The notes: generated by a model from the sequence alone, not told the origin. Shown: positions 1 to 8,355, counted from the stretch's first letter. The stretch: 64,000 nt of DNA from Clostridium rhizosphaerae (GCF_016765585.1 NZ_JAESWC010000002.1:434001-498000); one strand, 5' to 3'. A program made the numbers and translations.

Positions 1-849
1 GTCAGCTTCGGTTATGGTGTCGCCAACTCTTGCATCTCTTACATTTTTAATTGAAGCCGTTAAATATCCAACATCTCCTGCTCTTAATTCCTCAATTGGC
101 ACCATCTGAGGAGCAAATATTCCAACTTCTACAACTTCATAAAACTTATTGCTTGCCATAAGTTTTACCTTTGTTCCTGCTTTTACAGTTCCCTCTTTGA
201 TTCTAAGATGGCATACTACTCCCTTATAACTGTCATAATAGGAATCAAAAATCAAAGCTTTAAGAGGTGCTTCTTCATCACCAACAGGCGCAGGAACCTT
301 TTCCACAATAGCCTCTAATACATGTTCAATATTTAATCCTGATTTTGCTGATACTAAAGGAGCGTCTGCTGCTTCTATACCTATAATATCTTCTATTTCA
401 TGTTTTACCTCTTCAGGCCTAGCACTAGCTAAATCTATCTTGTTTATTACTGGTACTATCTCCAAATCATGATCTAAAGCCAAATAGCAGTTAGCTAATG
501 TTTGTGCCTGTATTCCCTGTGTAGCATCTACTACTAAAACAGCTCCCTCACAAGCAGCCAAGCTTCTTGAAACTTCGTAGTTAAAATCCACATGACCTGG
601 GGTGTCTATAAGATTTAATATGTACTCTTCACCATCTTCTCTTTTATAAACCAATCTAGCTGCTTGAGCTTTAATTGTTATTCCTCTTTCTCTTTCAAGC
701 TCCATATTATCAAGAACCTGCTCTTCCATTTCTCTTTGAGTTAAAGTTCCTGTTCTTTCTAATAGTCTATCTGCAAGCGTAGATTTTCCATGATCTATAT
801 GTGCAATAATAGAGAAATTTCTTATATGTTTTTGCTTATCAGTCTGCAT
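1..849 (-). CDS. lepA: Elongation factor 4 (LepA), 3' part outside window
   Basis: Translational GTPase that binds the ribosome and promotes back-translocation or remobilises stalled ribosomes. The N-terminal 283 residues are present: the protein begins [20 protein letters not shown] with the P-loop HIDHGKST, then the switch II motif DTPGHVDF, the guanine-specificity motif NKIDL and the start of domain II. The C-terminal LepA-specific half lies beyond position 1. A GGGGG ribosome binding site sits just upstream of the ATG. In clostridia lepA commonly lies near gpr, as here. The first ~180 residues could suggest another GTPase such as EF-G, but the N-terminal sequence and spacing fit LepA. Confidence 0.95.
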   Translation of the reverse strand, partial: MQTDKQKHIRNFSIIAHIDHGKSTLADRLLERTGTLTQREMEEQVLDNMELERERGITIKAQAARLVYKREDGEEYILNLIDTPGHVDFNYEVSRSLAACEGAVLVVDATQGIQAQTLANCYLALDHDLEIVPVINKIDLASARPEEVKHEIEDIIGIEAADAPLVSAKSGLNIEHVLEAIVEKVPAPVGDEEAPLKALIFDSYYDSYKGVVCHLRIKEGTVKAGTKVKLMASNKFYEVVEVGIFAPQMVPIEELRAGDVGYLTASIKNVRDARVGDTITEAD

Positions 850-882
850 ATCTTTACCCCCGTTTATACTAAGTCAAAATAA

Positions 883-913
883 ATTATACCATAACTGTCC
901 GAGATTCTGTCAA
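883..913 (-). promoter_or_regulatory. Probable sigma-A promoter of lepA
   Basis: On the minus strand TTGACA (913-908) is followed after 19 bases by TATAAT (888-883), with a TG two bases upstream of the -10 (extended -10). It lies about 35 bases upstream of the lepA start. The spacer is longer than ideal, which the extended -10 may offset. Confidence 0.55.
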
Positions 914-962
914 TAAATACTACAATATAGTATAAAGTTATTTTATATCTGCTTGCGTCAAG

Positions 963-1253
963 CTATGGATTTCTGATTTCGCCTTTTATAAAATCTCTGA
1001 AAATGCTGTTTTCTACAGCATTCTTAATCTTCCCTACACTACTGTCGTTAATATTTTTGAAAGCATCGTTATTTATATAAATAATATAATTACCTATATC
1101 AAACTTTAAATCAAAAGGATTAGGATGAAAAGAGACTTTTATATAAGACCTATTTTTTATAAAATCCGGTAGGTCGCTGCTTATTTTAATAAACCCGTAT
1201 CCAACTATTAGAAAACACAAAGAAAATATTATAATAAATTTAATTTTTTTCAT
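963..1253 (-). CDS. Small membrane-anchored hypothetical protein (96 aa)
   Basis: I do not recognise this protein. It begins MKKIKFIIIFSLCFLIVGYG, a single N-terminal hydrophobic segment (residues about 4-23), followed by a mostly polar extracytoplasmic part of about 70 residues with no cysteines or known motif. It lies between gpr and lepA on the same strand, the place where many Clostridium genomes carry spoIIP; this ORF is far too short for SpoIIP and lacks its motifs. A GGAGG site 11 bases upstream supports translation, but that site is buried in a strong hairpin (separate entry), suggesting translational control. Confidence 0.6.
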   Translation of the reverse strand: MKKIKFIIIFSLCFLIVGYGFIKISSDLPDFIKNRSYIKVSFHPNPFDLKFDIGNYIIYINNDAFKNINDSSVGKIKNAVENSIFRDFIKGEIRNP

Positions 1254-1254
1254 T

Positions 1255-1294
1255 CCAAAAAGTACCTCCTTTTTTATAAGGATGTACTTTTTGG
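1255..1294 (-). promoter_or_regulatory. Hairpin sequestering the ribosome binding site of the 96-aa gene
   Basis: An 11-base perfect inverted repeat (1255-1265 with 1284-1294) ends one base before the start codon of the small gene. Its interior contains the GGAGG ribosome binding site, which faces a near-complementary ATCCTT on the other arm. No U-run follows on the minus strand, so it does not look like a standard terminator for gpr. Confidence 0.5.
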
Positions 1295-1343
1295 TAAGTT
1301 TCTATTCATTAAAATTATAAATCAGGTAATATTTCCCAAAGTA

Positions 1344-2318
1344 TTAATTCATATATCGATTTATATCTTCTAGCCCTAAAGCTGGTTGAAGCGCTATATT
1401 TATACCATTTGCAATAACCTTTGAAAGTGAATCTATAACCAAATCAACTTCTTTAGGAGTTACCATTAGATTTCCTATGTAAGGATTTAATATTTCCTCA
1501 ATCATCCTCTGTTTTTCATTTTTATCTATTGATTTAAGCATATTATAAAATTCCCCACCGTTTGTAGACTGTTTAATCATTTCATCTATTGCCAGGTCTA
1601 TTGTATCATTTGCCATAGTTGCAGCATCTACAACTGTAGGAACGCCAATTGCTATAACCGGTATTCCTAAAGTTCTTTTACTTATTTCCATTCTTTTATT
1701 TCCTACACCAGACCCTGGTGATATTCCTGTATCTCCTATTTGTATTGTTCTATTTACCCTTTCCATTTTGCGAGACGCTAAAGCATCTATGCATATAATT
1801 AAGTTTGGTTTAATCTTTTCTACTACACCTTTTATAATTTCTCCTGTTTCAATACCAGTAGTGCCTAAAACTCCAGGAGAAATTCCACATACAGGCCTTA
1901 TATCTTCGTCAATGCTGTCCGGCACAAGCTCCTTTAAATGCCTTGTAATCATAAGCTTTGATATAACCTTAGGTCCTAGGGCGTCTGGAGTTATATTTGA
2001 GTTTCCAAGCCCGACTACAAGAGCAGTCATACTTTTATCTAGACTGGCAAGCGGAGTGAGTACCTTAGCCATTATTTCACTGACTTCATCCATAGTGTCG
2101 CTGTCGTAGTGAGTCACCTCGGGAATATCAATAGTTACATAAGTACCGATTGGTTTTCCCATAGCTCTTTCTCCAACTTCATCCAATATTCTAACTCTGG
2201 AAACTTTTATATCTCCTTCATTTTCTTCTTCTACATTAACTCCAGATATCCTGCCACCGCTTTCCTTTTGGTATATCTCCTTTGCTTCTATAGCTAAATC
2301 TGTTCTAATATTTCTCAT
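1344..2318 (-). CDS. gpr: Germination protease GPR (spore protease, family A25)
   Basis: Made as an inactive zymogen in the developing spore and self-processed; at germination it degrades the small acid-soluble spore proteins that coat spore DNA. The 324-residue product has the usual family length and starts with the typical propeptide MRNIRTDLAIEAKE. Family stretches such as VVGLGNSNITPDALGP and GISPGVLGTTGIETGE (residues about 100-160) are clearly visible. It is divergent from rpsT and upstream of the small membrane protein. A GAGGGTG site precedes the ATG. This is a firm marker of an endospore former. Confidence 0.97.
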   Translation of the reverse strand: MRNIRTDLAIEAKEIYQKESGGRISGVNVEEENEGDIKVSRVRILDEVGERAMGKPIGTYVTIDIPEVTHYDSDTMDEVSEIMAKVLTPLASLDKSMTALVVGLGNSNITPDALGPKVISKLMITRHLKELVPDSIDEDIRPVCGISPGVLGTTGIETGEIIKGVVEKIKPNLIICIDALASRKMERVNRTIQIGDTGISPGSGVGNKRMEISKRTLGIPVIAIGVPTVVDAATMANDTIDLAIDEMIKQSTNGGEFYNMLKSIDKNEKQRMIEEILNPYIGNLMVTPKEVDLVIDSLSKVIANGINIALQPALGLEDINRYMN

Positions 2319-2454
2319 GCACCCTCTGCTCTCGAATTTATATTCTGAGCAAATTCACCCCTTTACTAATATAATTAAAATTAGTTTTTCCATTATACAT
2401 TATCCTATTCAATTTAATAGCAACTTAGCAAAATGCTAAATTTGTAAATTTTAC

Positions 2455-2483
2455 TTGAAGTGAATATAAATAAGTGCTATAAT
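2455..2483 (+). promoter_or_regulatory. Sigma-A promoter of rpsT
   Basis: TTGAAG (2455-2460), a 17-base spacer, then a perfect TATAAT (2478-2483), about 80 bases upstream of the rpsT start. The leader between them contains a GTACGCAG...CTGCCGAGAC stretch that may fold but matches no leader I know. Confidence 0.75.
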
Positions 2484-2565
2484 ATGCTTTGTTAATGTAG
2501 AAACTCGTACGCAGATTTCCCCAAACTGCCGAGACCCTATAATAATATAAGGGGGTGAATAACAA

Positions 2566-2832
2566 ATGGCAAATATAAAATCAGCTCAAAAGAGAATAAA
2601 AGTAACTCAAGTTAAAACACTTAGAAACAAAATGGTAAAATCATCATTAAAAACTACAATAAAGAAGTTTGAAGCTTCAGTTGTAGGAGGAAATGCTGAA
2701 GAAGCTAAAGTTGCATTCTCAAATACTGTAAAAGCTTTAGATATGGCTGCTTCAAAGGGAATAATCCATAAGAACATGGCAGCTAGAAAAAAATCAAGAC
2801 TTGCAGCAAAATTAAATGCTATGAACGCTTAA
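2566..2832 (+). CDS. rpsT: 30S ribosomal protein S20
   Basis: Primary 16S rRNA-binding protein of the small subunit. The 88-residue, lysine-rich, alanine-rich product begins [15 protein letters not shown], the classic S20 N-terminus, and ends with the [13 protein letters not shown] segment that contacts rRNA. A strong GGGGGTG site precedes the ATG. It is a single-gene unit with its own promoter and is convergent with holA, a common Firmicutes arrangement. Confidence 0.97.
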   Translation: MANIKSAQKRIKVTQVKTLRNKMVKSSLKTTIKKFEASVVGGNAEEAKVAFSNTVKALDMAASKGIIHKNMAARKKSRLAAKLNAMNA

Positions 2833-2866
2833 TAAATAAACCGGTTTTTATACCGGTTATTTATTT
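2833..2866. terminator. Bidirectional terminator between rpsT and holA
   Basis: An ACCGGT-centred inverted repeat flanked by A/T tracts (AATAAACCGG ... CCGGTTATTTATTTT) directly follows rpsT and overlaps the end of convergent holA; the T-rich tail supports termination of rpsT. Confidence 0.75.
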
Positions 2867-3888
2867 TATGCGCTGATAGCATTTAATATTAAAAGTTCCA
2901 TTTCGGTTTTACTTTCAACAGAAGAACTTTTCAATCTTTCTTCTGTACTCAAACATAAGTTAATAGCATTTCTTAGTCCGCCTAGCGAAAATTTCTTACT
3001 CTGGGTTATCATTTTTTCACAAATATATGGGTTAAGCTTCAATTCTTTAGAAAGTATTTCTTTGTTTTTACCCTCTTCTATTCCGTATCTTATCTGAAGC
3101 AGCAAATTAAACTGCCTTTCAACCATATACAGTATATATGGTATTTTTTCTCCCTTAAAAATAAGTTCATTAAGTATCTCTAAAGCCTTTTCAAGTTTTC
3201 TTTGGGAAATATTATCTACCAATCCGAATATGTCATTATCAGTCTTTTGAGGGAGCATAGCAAATATGTCTTTTTTATTTATCTCTCTTCCATAAGTATA
3301 GCAGCACAGCTTCTCAATTTCATTAAGAACAATATTCATATCATTATTCAGGCCTTCACAAAATAGTTTTAATTCAATCTTTCCTATATTTTTTTCCTTT
3401 TCTTCAAATATAGACTTTACCTTTTTTTCGAAATTAACACCCTTAAGTTTATCGAACTTAACTGTGCAAGCTTTTTTGTCCAGCTTTTTTACCCTGCTGC
3501 TTGGCTTTTCCCTATCATTTTCAAAAACATAATATAAAATTAAAATACAGTGTTCTGCTGGTTGTTCAATATACCTGCCTATAGTCTCAAATTTTTTGTT
3601 TGCTTCTCTGTCCTCGGCACCTCCAAGAAAATTTGCTCTAAAGACTACAACAACCTTCTTTTCACTCATAAAAGGAACAGTTTCACAGGTGTTAATCACA
3701 GCTTCCATATTTGCAGTAAGTCCGTCAAACTGAACATAATTTAAGTCCTCAAACTCTGGCTGCAAATTCCTATCCTTTATAAGTTTTATATTTTCTTTTA
3801 TTAAAGCTTCATCAGCCCCGCAAAAGATATAGCAATTATCGAATTTATTACCTTTAAGTCTTTGTTCTAGATCTAAATATTCAAGCAA
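2866..3888 (-). CDS. holA: DNA polymerase III delta subunit
   Basis: Clamp-loader subunit that opens the beta sliding clamp. 340 residues, normal for the family. The early FCGADEALIKE segment matches the clamp-contacting N-terminus, and the region around residues 200-260 (INKKDIFAMLPQKTDNDIFG) is typical of HolA. The start codon is TTG (3888-3886) with an AGGGG site upstream; no ATG fits. It follows comEC on the same strand with a 20-base gap, the usual comEC-holA-rpsT neighbourhood. Confidence 0.92.
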   Translation of the reverse strand: MLEYLDLEQRLKGNKFDNCYIFCGADEALIKENIKLIKDRNLQPEFEDLNYVQFDGLTANMEAVINTCETVPFMSEKKVVVVFRANFLGGAEDREANKKFETIGRYIEQPAEHCILILYYVFENDREKPSSRVKKLDKKACTVKFDKLKGVNFEKKVKSIFEEKEKNIGKIELKLFCEGLNNDMNIVLNEIEKLCCYTYGREINKKDIFAMLPQKTDNDIFGLVDNISQRKLEKALEILNELIFKGEKIPYILYMVERQFNLLLQIRYGIEEGKNKEILSKELKLNPYICEKMITQSKKFSLGGLRNAINLCLSTEERLKSSSVESKTEMELLILNAISA

Positions 3889-3908
3889 CAGCTGTTACCC
3901 CTTTCAAG

Positions 3909-5681
3909 CTAATTTAAAGTATATATTTTGTCAAATATAATTCTATATTCCTTTAACTCAGAATTTGAATTAAAGCTTTTATTTGAAGTAAAATATGTTT
4001 TTTTCGGCACTCTAATTATATCATACTTTTTTAAATCTATATCCATAAATTCCTCGCTGTTTCTTGTTAAAATAATATTGGAATCATGCGCAGAGACCTC
4101 TAGATTTATTGATTTGTTTTTATCATTTTTTAAAGAGAATGCTTTTACAGAATAGTTCCTTCCTAGATTGATAATAATATTTTCCTTCAATTCAGGTATA
4201 AGCCTTGTATATTTAAGCTTTTTTAAATCATTAGTGTTTTTTATTTCTTTACTGCATATTAGTATTTTTTCATATTTATAGCTTATAATTACTCCATCAT
4301 TAAATTTTAAATCTACATACTCTATCTTTGGAAAAAAGTTATAACTTTGAATAAGAATCATACCTAATACAAATAAAGGCATATATTTAAATTTATTAAA
4401 CCCTCTTTTTACTAATATAAAAGATATCACCAAGCATAGAAGTGCAATACAATCTATATACGAAACTTCACTTACTTTAGGCGTAATTTTTAGCAGTATA
4501 TAATCAGCCCCATCTAGGGTAATTGTTATTATATTAATAAGTTTGCATATTAAACTAAATATGAATTCAAAGTTTAATACAATTAAAGCAGCATTTCCAG
4601 TTATAACCAATGCAGTATATATGGGCAGTAATATTAAATTACCCGCTAAAAATCCAAAACTAAGGTTTCCAATAGTCATTCCTGCATAAGGCATAGAGAA
4701 TACCTGAGCACTTAGAGTTAAACTCAGACTTTCATTAATGGTATTCGGCAGCTTATGTAAAAACCTTCTAATCTTATTATAATAGAGTATTATTCCTAAG
4801 GTGGATAAATAAGAAAGAACAAAGCCTATATCTACAGCATAAAAAGGTTCAATTATGATAATTAAAATAGCTGATAAACTTAATGCAGATAAATTATCAT
4901 AATTTTTATATACCTTTTTAGAAAGCTTAAGAATAAAGATCATAAGAAAAGCTCTTACTGTGGCAGGCTGCGTTCCGGTAAAAATCACATATAAAAGAGA
5001 CACGACAATTGAGCCTTCGATACCTAAAAATCTCTCTAGTATTTTATAAATAACAGCCATATGAAAGCCTGATACACTTATGGCATGTATTACTCCTAAT
5101 TGTTTAAAGTTATTCTTTTGATCTTCATTTAAATAGCTCGTATCTCCAAAACATAAAGACATTACCAATGCTGATTTTTCCTTAGTTAAGTGCTGATTAA
5201 ATTTATTAAAGGTTTTTCGTTTCAAGTCATATAAGGAAGATAAAAAATCATTTTTTCCTTCTTTCACTTCATCAGCATAAAAAATTCCAAGTGTGCCCTT
5301 TAGGTAATCAATTTTTGGTTCAAATTTACCCTTGATAAAAATATTATTTCCCTCTTGAGTGTCTTTCAAATTACCATTAATAAGAACTTTTCTTCCATAA
5401 ACCTTGGCTATTGAAGAAAATTCGTTAATTTTTACAATCCTTACGCTTTCAATATTATTTAGGTTTACAGCTTTATAGTATATGAAATTAGCCATAAGAC
5501 CAATTACAAAAAAACAGCAAATTAATGTGAAAAATCGTTTATCTATAGTGAAGAAAATTATAATTAAAAAAGATGCAGCTATAACTGCACCTAAAGATTT
5601 GTTCTCTGTAAATACTATAAAGGCTATGCAGCTTAAATACAGACTCACTGCATAATAAATCAAAGGTTTAACAGGCTTCAT
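3909..5681 (-). CDS. comEC: ComEC/Rec2-type DNA uptake channel lacking the metallo-beta-lactamase domain
   Basis: Polytopic membrane protein forming the DNA uptake channel. Residues 1-70 contain several membrane segments, followed by the soluble OB-like region, then the competence domain with CFGDTSYLNEDQKNNFKQLG and HAISVSGFHMAVIY (about residues 177-215), then about eight membrane helices. At 590 residues it is well short of the about 775 of B. subtilis ComEC. The last ~150 residues have none of the HxHxDH metal ligands of the nuclease-like C-terminal domain. The start overlaps the stop of the upstream 102-aa gene by four bases (ATGA), implying translational coupling. comEA is 10 kb away. 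Confidence 0.88.
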   Translation of the reverse strand: MKPVKPLIYYAVSLYLSCIAFIVFTENKSLGAVIAASFLIIIFFTIDKRFFTLICCFFVIGLMANFIYYKAVNLNNIESVRIVKINEFSSIAKVYGRKVLINGNLKDTQEGNNIFIKGKFEPKIDYLKGTLGIFYADEVKEGKNDFLSSLYDLKRKTFNKFNQHLTKEKSALVMSLCFGDTSYLNEDQKNNFKQLGVIHAISVSGFHMAVIYKILERFLGIEGSIVVSLLYVIFTGTQPATVRAFLMIFILKLSKKVYKNYDNLSALSLSAILIIIIEPFYAVDIGFVLSYLSTLGIILYYNKIRRFLHKLPNTINESLSLTLSAQVFSMPYAGMTIGNLSFGFLAGNLILLPIYTALVITGNAALIVLNFEFIFSLICKLINIITITLDGADYILLKITPKVSEVSYIDCIALLCLVISFILVKRGFNKFKYMPLFVLGMILIQSYNFFPKIEYVDLKFNDGVIISYKYEKILICSKEIKNTNDLKKLKYTRLIPELKENIIINLGRNYSVKAFSLKNDKNKSINLEVSAHDSNIILTRNSEEFMDIDLKKYDIIRVPKKTYFTSNKSFNSNSELKEYRIIFDKIYTLN

Positions 5682-5986
5682 TGCTTTTCATTATTCCTTG
5701 TTATATTCAATGAGTCCGGCACTTTGTAACCCTTTAATCCAGAGTAGTTGTTATCCTCTAAATCTACTTCAAGTGTAATCTTAACTCTATGACTTGGTTC
5801 GTCAAATTGAATATCTTTTACCTTAGGAACCCCTTCTCTAGCTCTCATTAAAAAATAATTGCTTGTTATCTCCTGTGCTGCCTCTCTTGTTACAGAATCA
5901 TAACTTAAAAAATAATCTTCTTCAGGTATATTTAAAAAAACAATATTACTTCCCATTACAGTTGTTTCCATAATATTTTCTATCAT
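5678..5986 (-). CDS. Conserved-looking hypothetical protein, 102 aa
   Basis: Not recognised. A soluble protein of mixed composition without signal peptide or membrane segment; it begins MIENIMETTVMGSNIVFLNI and has a charged C-terminal half. An AGGAGG site nine bases upstream supports the start. It shares ATGA with comEC, so the two are probably translated from one mRNA, which is the only hint of function. Confidence 0.65.
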   Translation of the reverse strand: MIENIMETTVMGSNIVFLNIPEEDYFLSYDSVTREAAQEITSNYFLMRAREGVPKVKDIQFDEPSHRVKITLEVDLEDNNYSGLKGYKVPDSLNITRNNEKQ

Positions 5987-6140
5987 ATTAATAATCCTCC
6001 TGTATTCTTTGTATACGCTTTATGACTATCATGCTTTCATATTTATTTTATCCAAAAGCTATTAGTTTAATCAAAAGTATTTACAAATAACTTTACAATA
6101 CATATAACACACCTAACTGCATAAGAATACCTTATAATAG

Positions 6141-6662
6141 ATGCTTAATTTGGAGGTGGCTAAAATAAAAGTAGGAATACTGTCTGATACACATATATCA
6201 AAAGATAATTATAAAATAGATGAGCTTTTAAAAAAATATTTTAATGAGGTTGATATTATAATACATGCAGGCGACTACAAGAGCAGCAAAGTTATAGAAA
6301 CCATAAAAAAGTATAAACCCTTTATTGGTGTTTTCGGTAATAATGATGGAAATGCAGTAAAAGAACTTGTAAGAGAAAAAGAAATCATAAAGCTGAATGG
6401 ATATAAAATTGGGATATATCATGGTCATGGAGAAGGGAAAAGCACAATTGACAAAGCTTATGAAGTTTTTAAAGAGGATAAAGTGGACATTATAGTTTTT
6501 GGGCACAGTCATCTGCCTATTATTAAAACCATGAATAAAACTCTAATGTTAAATCCCGGTTCTCCGACAAGTAAGCGAAAAGAACGCTGGTATTCAATAA
6601 TAATACTTGAACTTGATAAGAACTTTATAAATGCACAAATCAAATTTTTTAGCAATATATGA
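6141..6662 (+). CDS. YfcE/MJ0936-type metallophosphoesterase
   Basis: Small calcineurin-like phosphodiesterase with a two-metal centre; substrates vary in this family. All motifs are in order: SDTH, HAGD, GNND, YHGHGEG and GHSH. The family normally starts at the segment reading KVGILSDTH. The first in-frame ATG (6141) has no ribosome binding site and sits directly after a TATAAT; the only good site, GGAGGTG at 6152-6158, points to a start at the ATA codon 6165, with a GTG (6156) overlapping that site as the alternative. The coordinates given use the first canonical start; the true start is uncertain. Confidence 0.85.
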   Translation: MLNLEVAKIKVGILSDTHISKDNYKIDELLKKYFNEVDIIIHAGDYKSSKVIETIKKYKPFIGVFGNNDGNAVKELVREKEIIKLNGYKIGIYHGHGEGKSTIDKAYEVFKEDKVDIIVFGHSHLPIIKTMNKTLMLNPGSPTSKRKERWYSIIILELDKNFINAQIKFFSNI

Positions 6663-6675
6663 TTTTCATGTTAAA

Positions 6676-6718
6676 AAGCAATACGCCTGTAAAGACTTAA
6701 TCTACAGACGTATTGCTT
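6676..6718. terminator. Bidirectional terminator between phosphoesterase gene and tRNA-Leu
   Basis: Inverted repeat AAGCAATACG ... CGTATTGCTT with an inner CTGTA/TACAG extension and A/T-rich flanks, between two convergent transcription units. Confidence 0.7.
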
Positions 6719-6755
6719 ATAAAATATGTTCAAACATTAATTTTAGACAAAATAA

Positions 6756-6837
6756 TGGTGCGAAAGACGGGACTTGAACCCGTACGGTCTCCCACACGCC
6801 CCTCAAACGTGCGCGTCTGCCATTCCGCCACTCTCGC
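6756..6837 (-). tRNA. tRNA-Leu, anticodon GAG
   Basis: The minus strand folds as a tRNA with acceptor GCGAGAG/CTTTCGC, the T-arm GACGGGTTCAAGTCCCGTC, an encoded CCA end and an anticodon loop TTGAGGG (anticodon GAG, reading CUU/CUC). The variable arm is long, as expected for a class II leucine tRNA. Confidence 0.93.
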
Positions 6838-7037
6838 ATTTTTACAGCGCTCTATACGCCATTTGGTTTTTATTAAACATATTTCATGTTTATTACATTG
6901 AAATTATAGCATAGAGTATAAATACTTGTAAAGTGCCTTTTATAAAATCGCTATAAAATTCCATTTATCTTAAAAGTAAAGCTGTACCTTTGCAATCTAT
7001 TTTTATAGTTAAATATGCTTCACTTAAACTTAAACTA

Positions 7038-7069
7038 AAAAAGTTGATTTAAAGAAAAATCAACTTTTT
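7038..7069. terminator. Strong hairpin with A and T tracts, possible bidirectional terminator
   Basis: A 13-bp perfect stem (7038-7050 with 7057-7069) formed by AAAAAGTTGATTT and its complement, with a six-base loop. No gene directly abuts it, so it may be left over from a lost gene or end transcripts from the old selC side. Confidence 0.45.
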
Positions 7070-7184
7070 AGTGCTATAAAACTATTTGTTTGGGATGAAC
7101 TATTTCCTTCTCTAATTAATATAATACATTTTAATTATTACATTTTAATTACAACTACATTACAAATATATTAATTTGATATAT

Positions 7185-7284
7185 AAAATAAAAAACAGCT
7201 ATCTATAAACTATAGACAACTGTTTTTTATTGACAACTAACAAAACATATTAGATTGGGGATCTTATTTTGTTCAATATATATA
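7185..7284. repeat. 100-bp dispersed repeat, copy A
   Basis: Matches 7734-7834 with seven substitutions and one single-base indel over about 100 bases. The left half is a hairpin (AAAACAG ... CTGTTTT) that resembles a terminator; the right half contains TTGACAACTAACAAAACATA. Copy A is outside the interval bounded by the selC-derived repeats, copy B inside. Confidence 0.8.
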
Positions 7285-7515
7285 ATAAGTTCAAAATGTG
7301 ACAGTTCCATGACAATTATAAAAACTATATATTAATTAACTTTTAATATTAAGTTAACAAAATAACACCTGTTTTCTCTTAGATGACCTTTTTCCTAAGA
7401 AAATTACTTAGTAATATGCCTCACTTTTCCATCCTAATCTTAAATCTAACTTAAAACACAAAATAAGGTTTCAAATGAATTATAAAATCCAGCTAAAACC
7501 CTTTATAAATCAATT

Positions 7516-7588
7516 TTTGGCGGGAGTATGTAGGAATCGAACCTACCCATGACATTATTAGCGCCACAACACAGTTTTGAAGACTGGC
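7516..7588 (-). repeat. Displaced 3' part of tRNA-Sec gene (distal att site)
   Basis: 73 bases identical to 10596-10668 except one position (A7554 versus G10634). The copy covers the selC gene from the anticodon arm through the variable and T arms to the encoded CCA, then diverges exactly where the anticodon arm begins; the 5' acceptor strand and D arm are missing. This is the pattern left when a tyrosine-recombinase element inserts into a tRNA gene and restores it with its own copy of the 3' end. Confidence 0.85.
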
Positions 7589-7733
7589 TCCTGATATATG
7601 CTACTCTAATCCTATGTATATCAATAACTCATAAGTAATTTACAGTCATCCTGAATAACAGTTTAAAAAAATTCTTCTATTTATATATTTTAGAATTAAT
7701 CCAGTGTATATTCAAAAAAAACATAATCGACAA

Positions 7734-7834
7734 AAAATAAAAAACAGCTATCTATTAAAATATAGACAACAGCTTTTTATTGACAACTAACAAAACATAT
7801 TGGATTGGGGAACTTGTTTTGTTTAATATATATA
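7734..7834. repeat. 100-bp dispersed repeat, copy B
   Basis: Second copy of the sequence at 7185-7284, here inside the selC element. On the minus strand its right half is read as the C-terminal tail of a short ParB-like frame (7755-7994), and its left half forms a terminator-like hairpin following that frame's stop. Confidence 0.8.
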
Positions 7835-7994
7835 TAACTCTAGTGTGAACTTGTTCTATAGGGTTAGAAGATTTCTTCAAACCCTTTCCGAAAATTTCTC
7901 CACTCTGTTTTAAATTTTCTTCTGTTTTTTTGAATATTGGTCTATATTTTTCGGTAATCGCGATTCTTTGAATACGTGTGAGATTTTCGTTCAT
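7755..7994 (-). pseudogene. ParB-like gene fragment, copy 2
   Basis: The frame starts MNENLTRIQRIAITEKYRPI and closely resembles the LTPIQRIAIAEKYRPIF part of the neighbouring fragment (8034-8355), so one is a duplicate of the other. After about 50 residues similarity ends and the frame runs into repeat copy B. The motif resembles the linker of ParB-like DNA-binding proteins in phages and integrative elements. It is probably not functional. Confidence 0.5.
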
Positions 7995-8033
7995 TGTTAC
8001 ATTTTCTCGTTAATGAAATTAATTCGTTATATT

Positions 8034-8355
8034 TCACATTCTTTCGTTAATGTCTACATTTCTTCGTTTATAGGTAGAATTCTTTTTACCTTTAGAATAT
8101 GTGTCGTGAGACACTCCTGCGACTTTAGCTAGTTCATCACAGGTGTGTATATTCTCTGAAACCTTGGCAGAAATCTTCAAACCTTCCTTTTGGGAAAAGC
8201 TTTTACCTCCTTTTGATAAATTTTCTTCTGCTCTTCTTTTAAATATTGGTCTGTACTTCTCAGCTATTGCAATTCTTTGAATGGGTGTTAGATTTCTTCT
8301 GCCTAATTGAGTATCAATATGGTACGTACAAGCTGTATGACGAACAATTATATAA
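8034..8355 (-). pseudogene. ParB-like DNA-binding protein fragment, copy 1
   Basis: An open minus-strand frame lacking a start reads TQLGRRNLTPIQRIAIAEKY, then a lysine-rich linker, then DELAKVAGVSHDTYSKGKK, which looks like a helix-turn-helix. This order (LGRRNL motif, linker, KVAGVS-type helix-turn-helix) is familiar from the C-terminal half of ParB-like proteins of mobile elements. The N-terminal ParB domain is absent and the frame stops soon after the helix-turn-helix, so it is a remnant. Confidence 0.55.

Larger units (their letters stand above)
6905..7515. other. Gene-free stretch with hairpin and one copy of a 100-bp repeat
   Basis: About 600 bases, very A/T-rich, with no reading frame of convincing codon structure on either strand. 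It holds a strong hairpin (7038-7069), one copy of a 100-bp repeat (7185-7284), and ends at the partial tRNA-Sec copy at 7516. I see nothing else. Confidence 0.6.

Noticed and set aside
1768-2109. A plus-strand gene opposite gpr
   Set aside because: It lies wholly opposite a certain gene, has no ribosome binding site and no recognisable domain.
5678-5986. Selenocysteine readthrough of the 102-aa gene into comEC
   Set aside because: The UGA that ends the gene is followed in frame by another UGA after a few codons, and comEC starts in a different frame with ATGA overlap.
7516-7588. A second functional tRNA-Sec gene
   Set aside because: The copy lacks the 5' acceptor strand and D arm and diverges right before the anticodon arm, so it cannot fold as a tRNA.
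7185-7834. A CRISPR-like array
   Set aside because: Only two repeat copies of 100 bp separated by 450 bases, no spacers and no cas genes.
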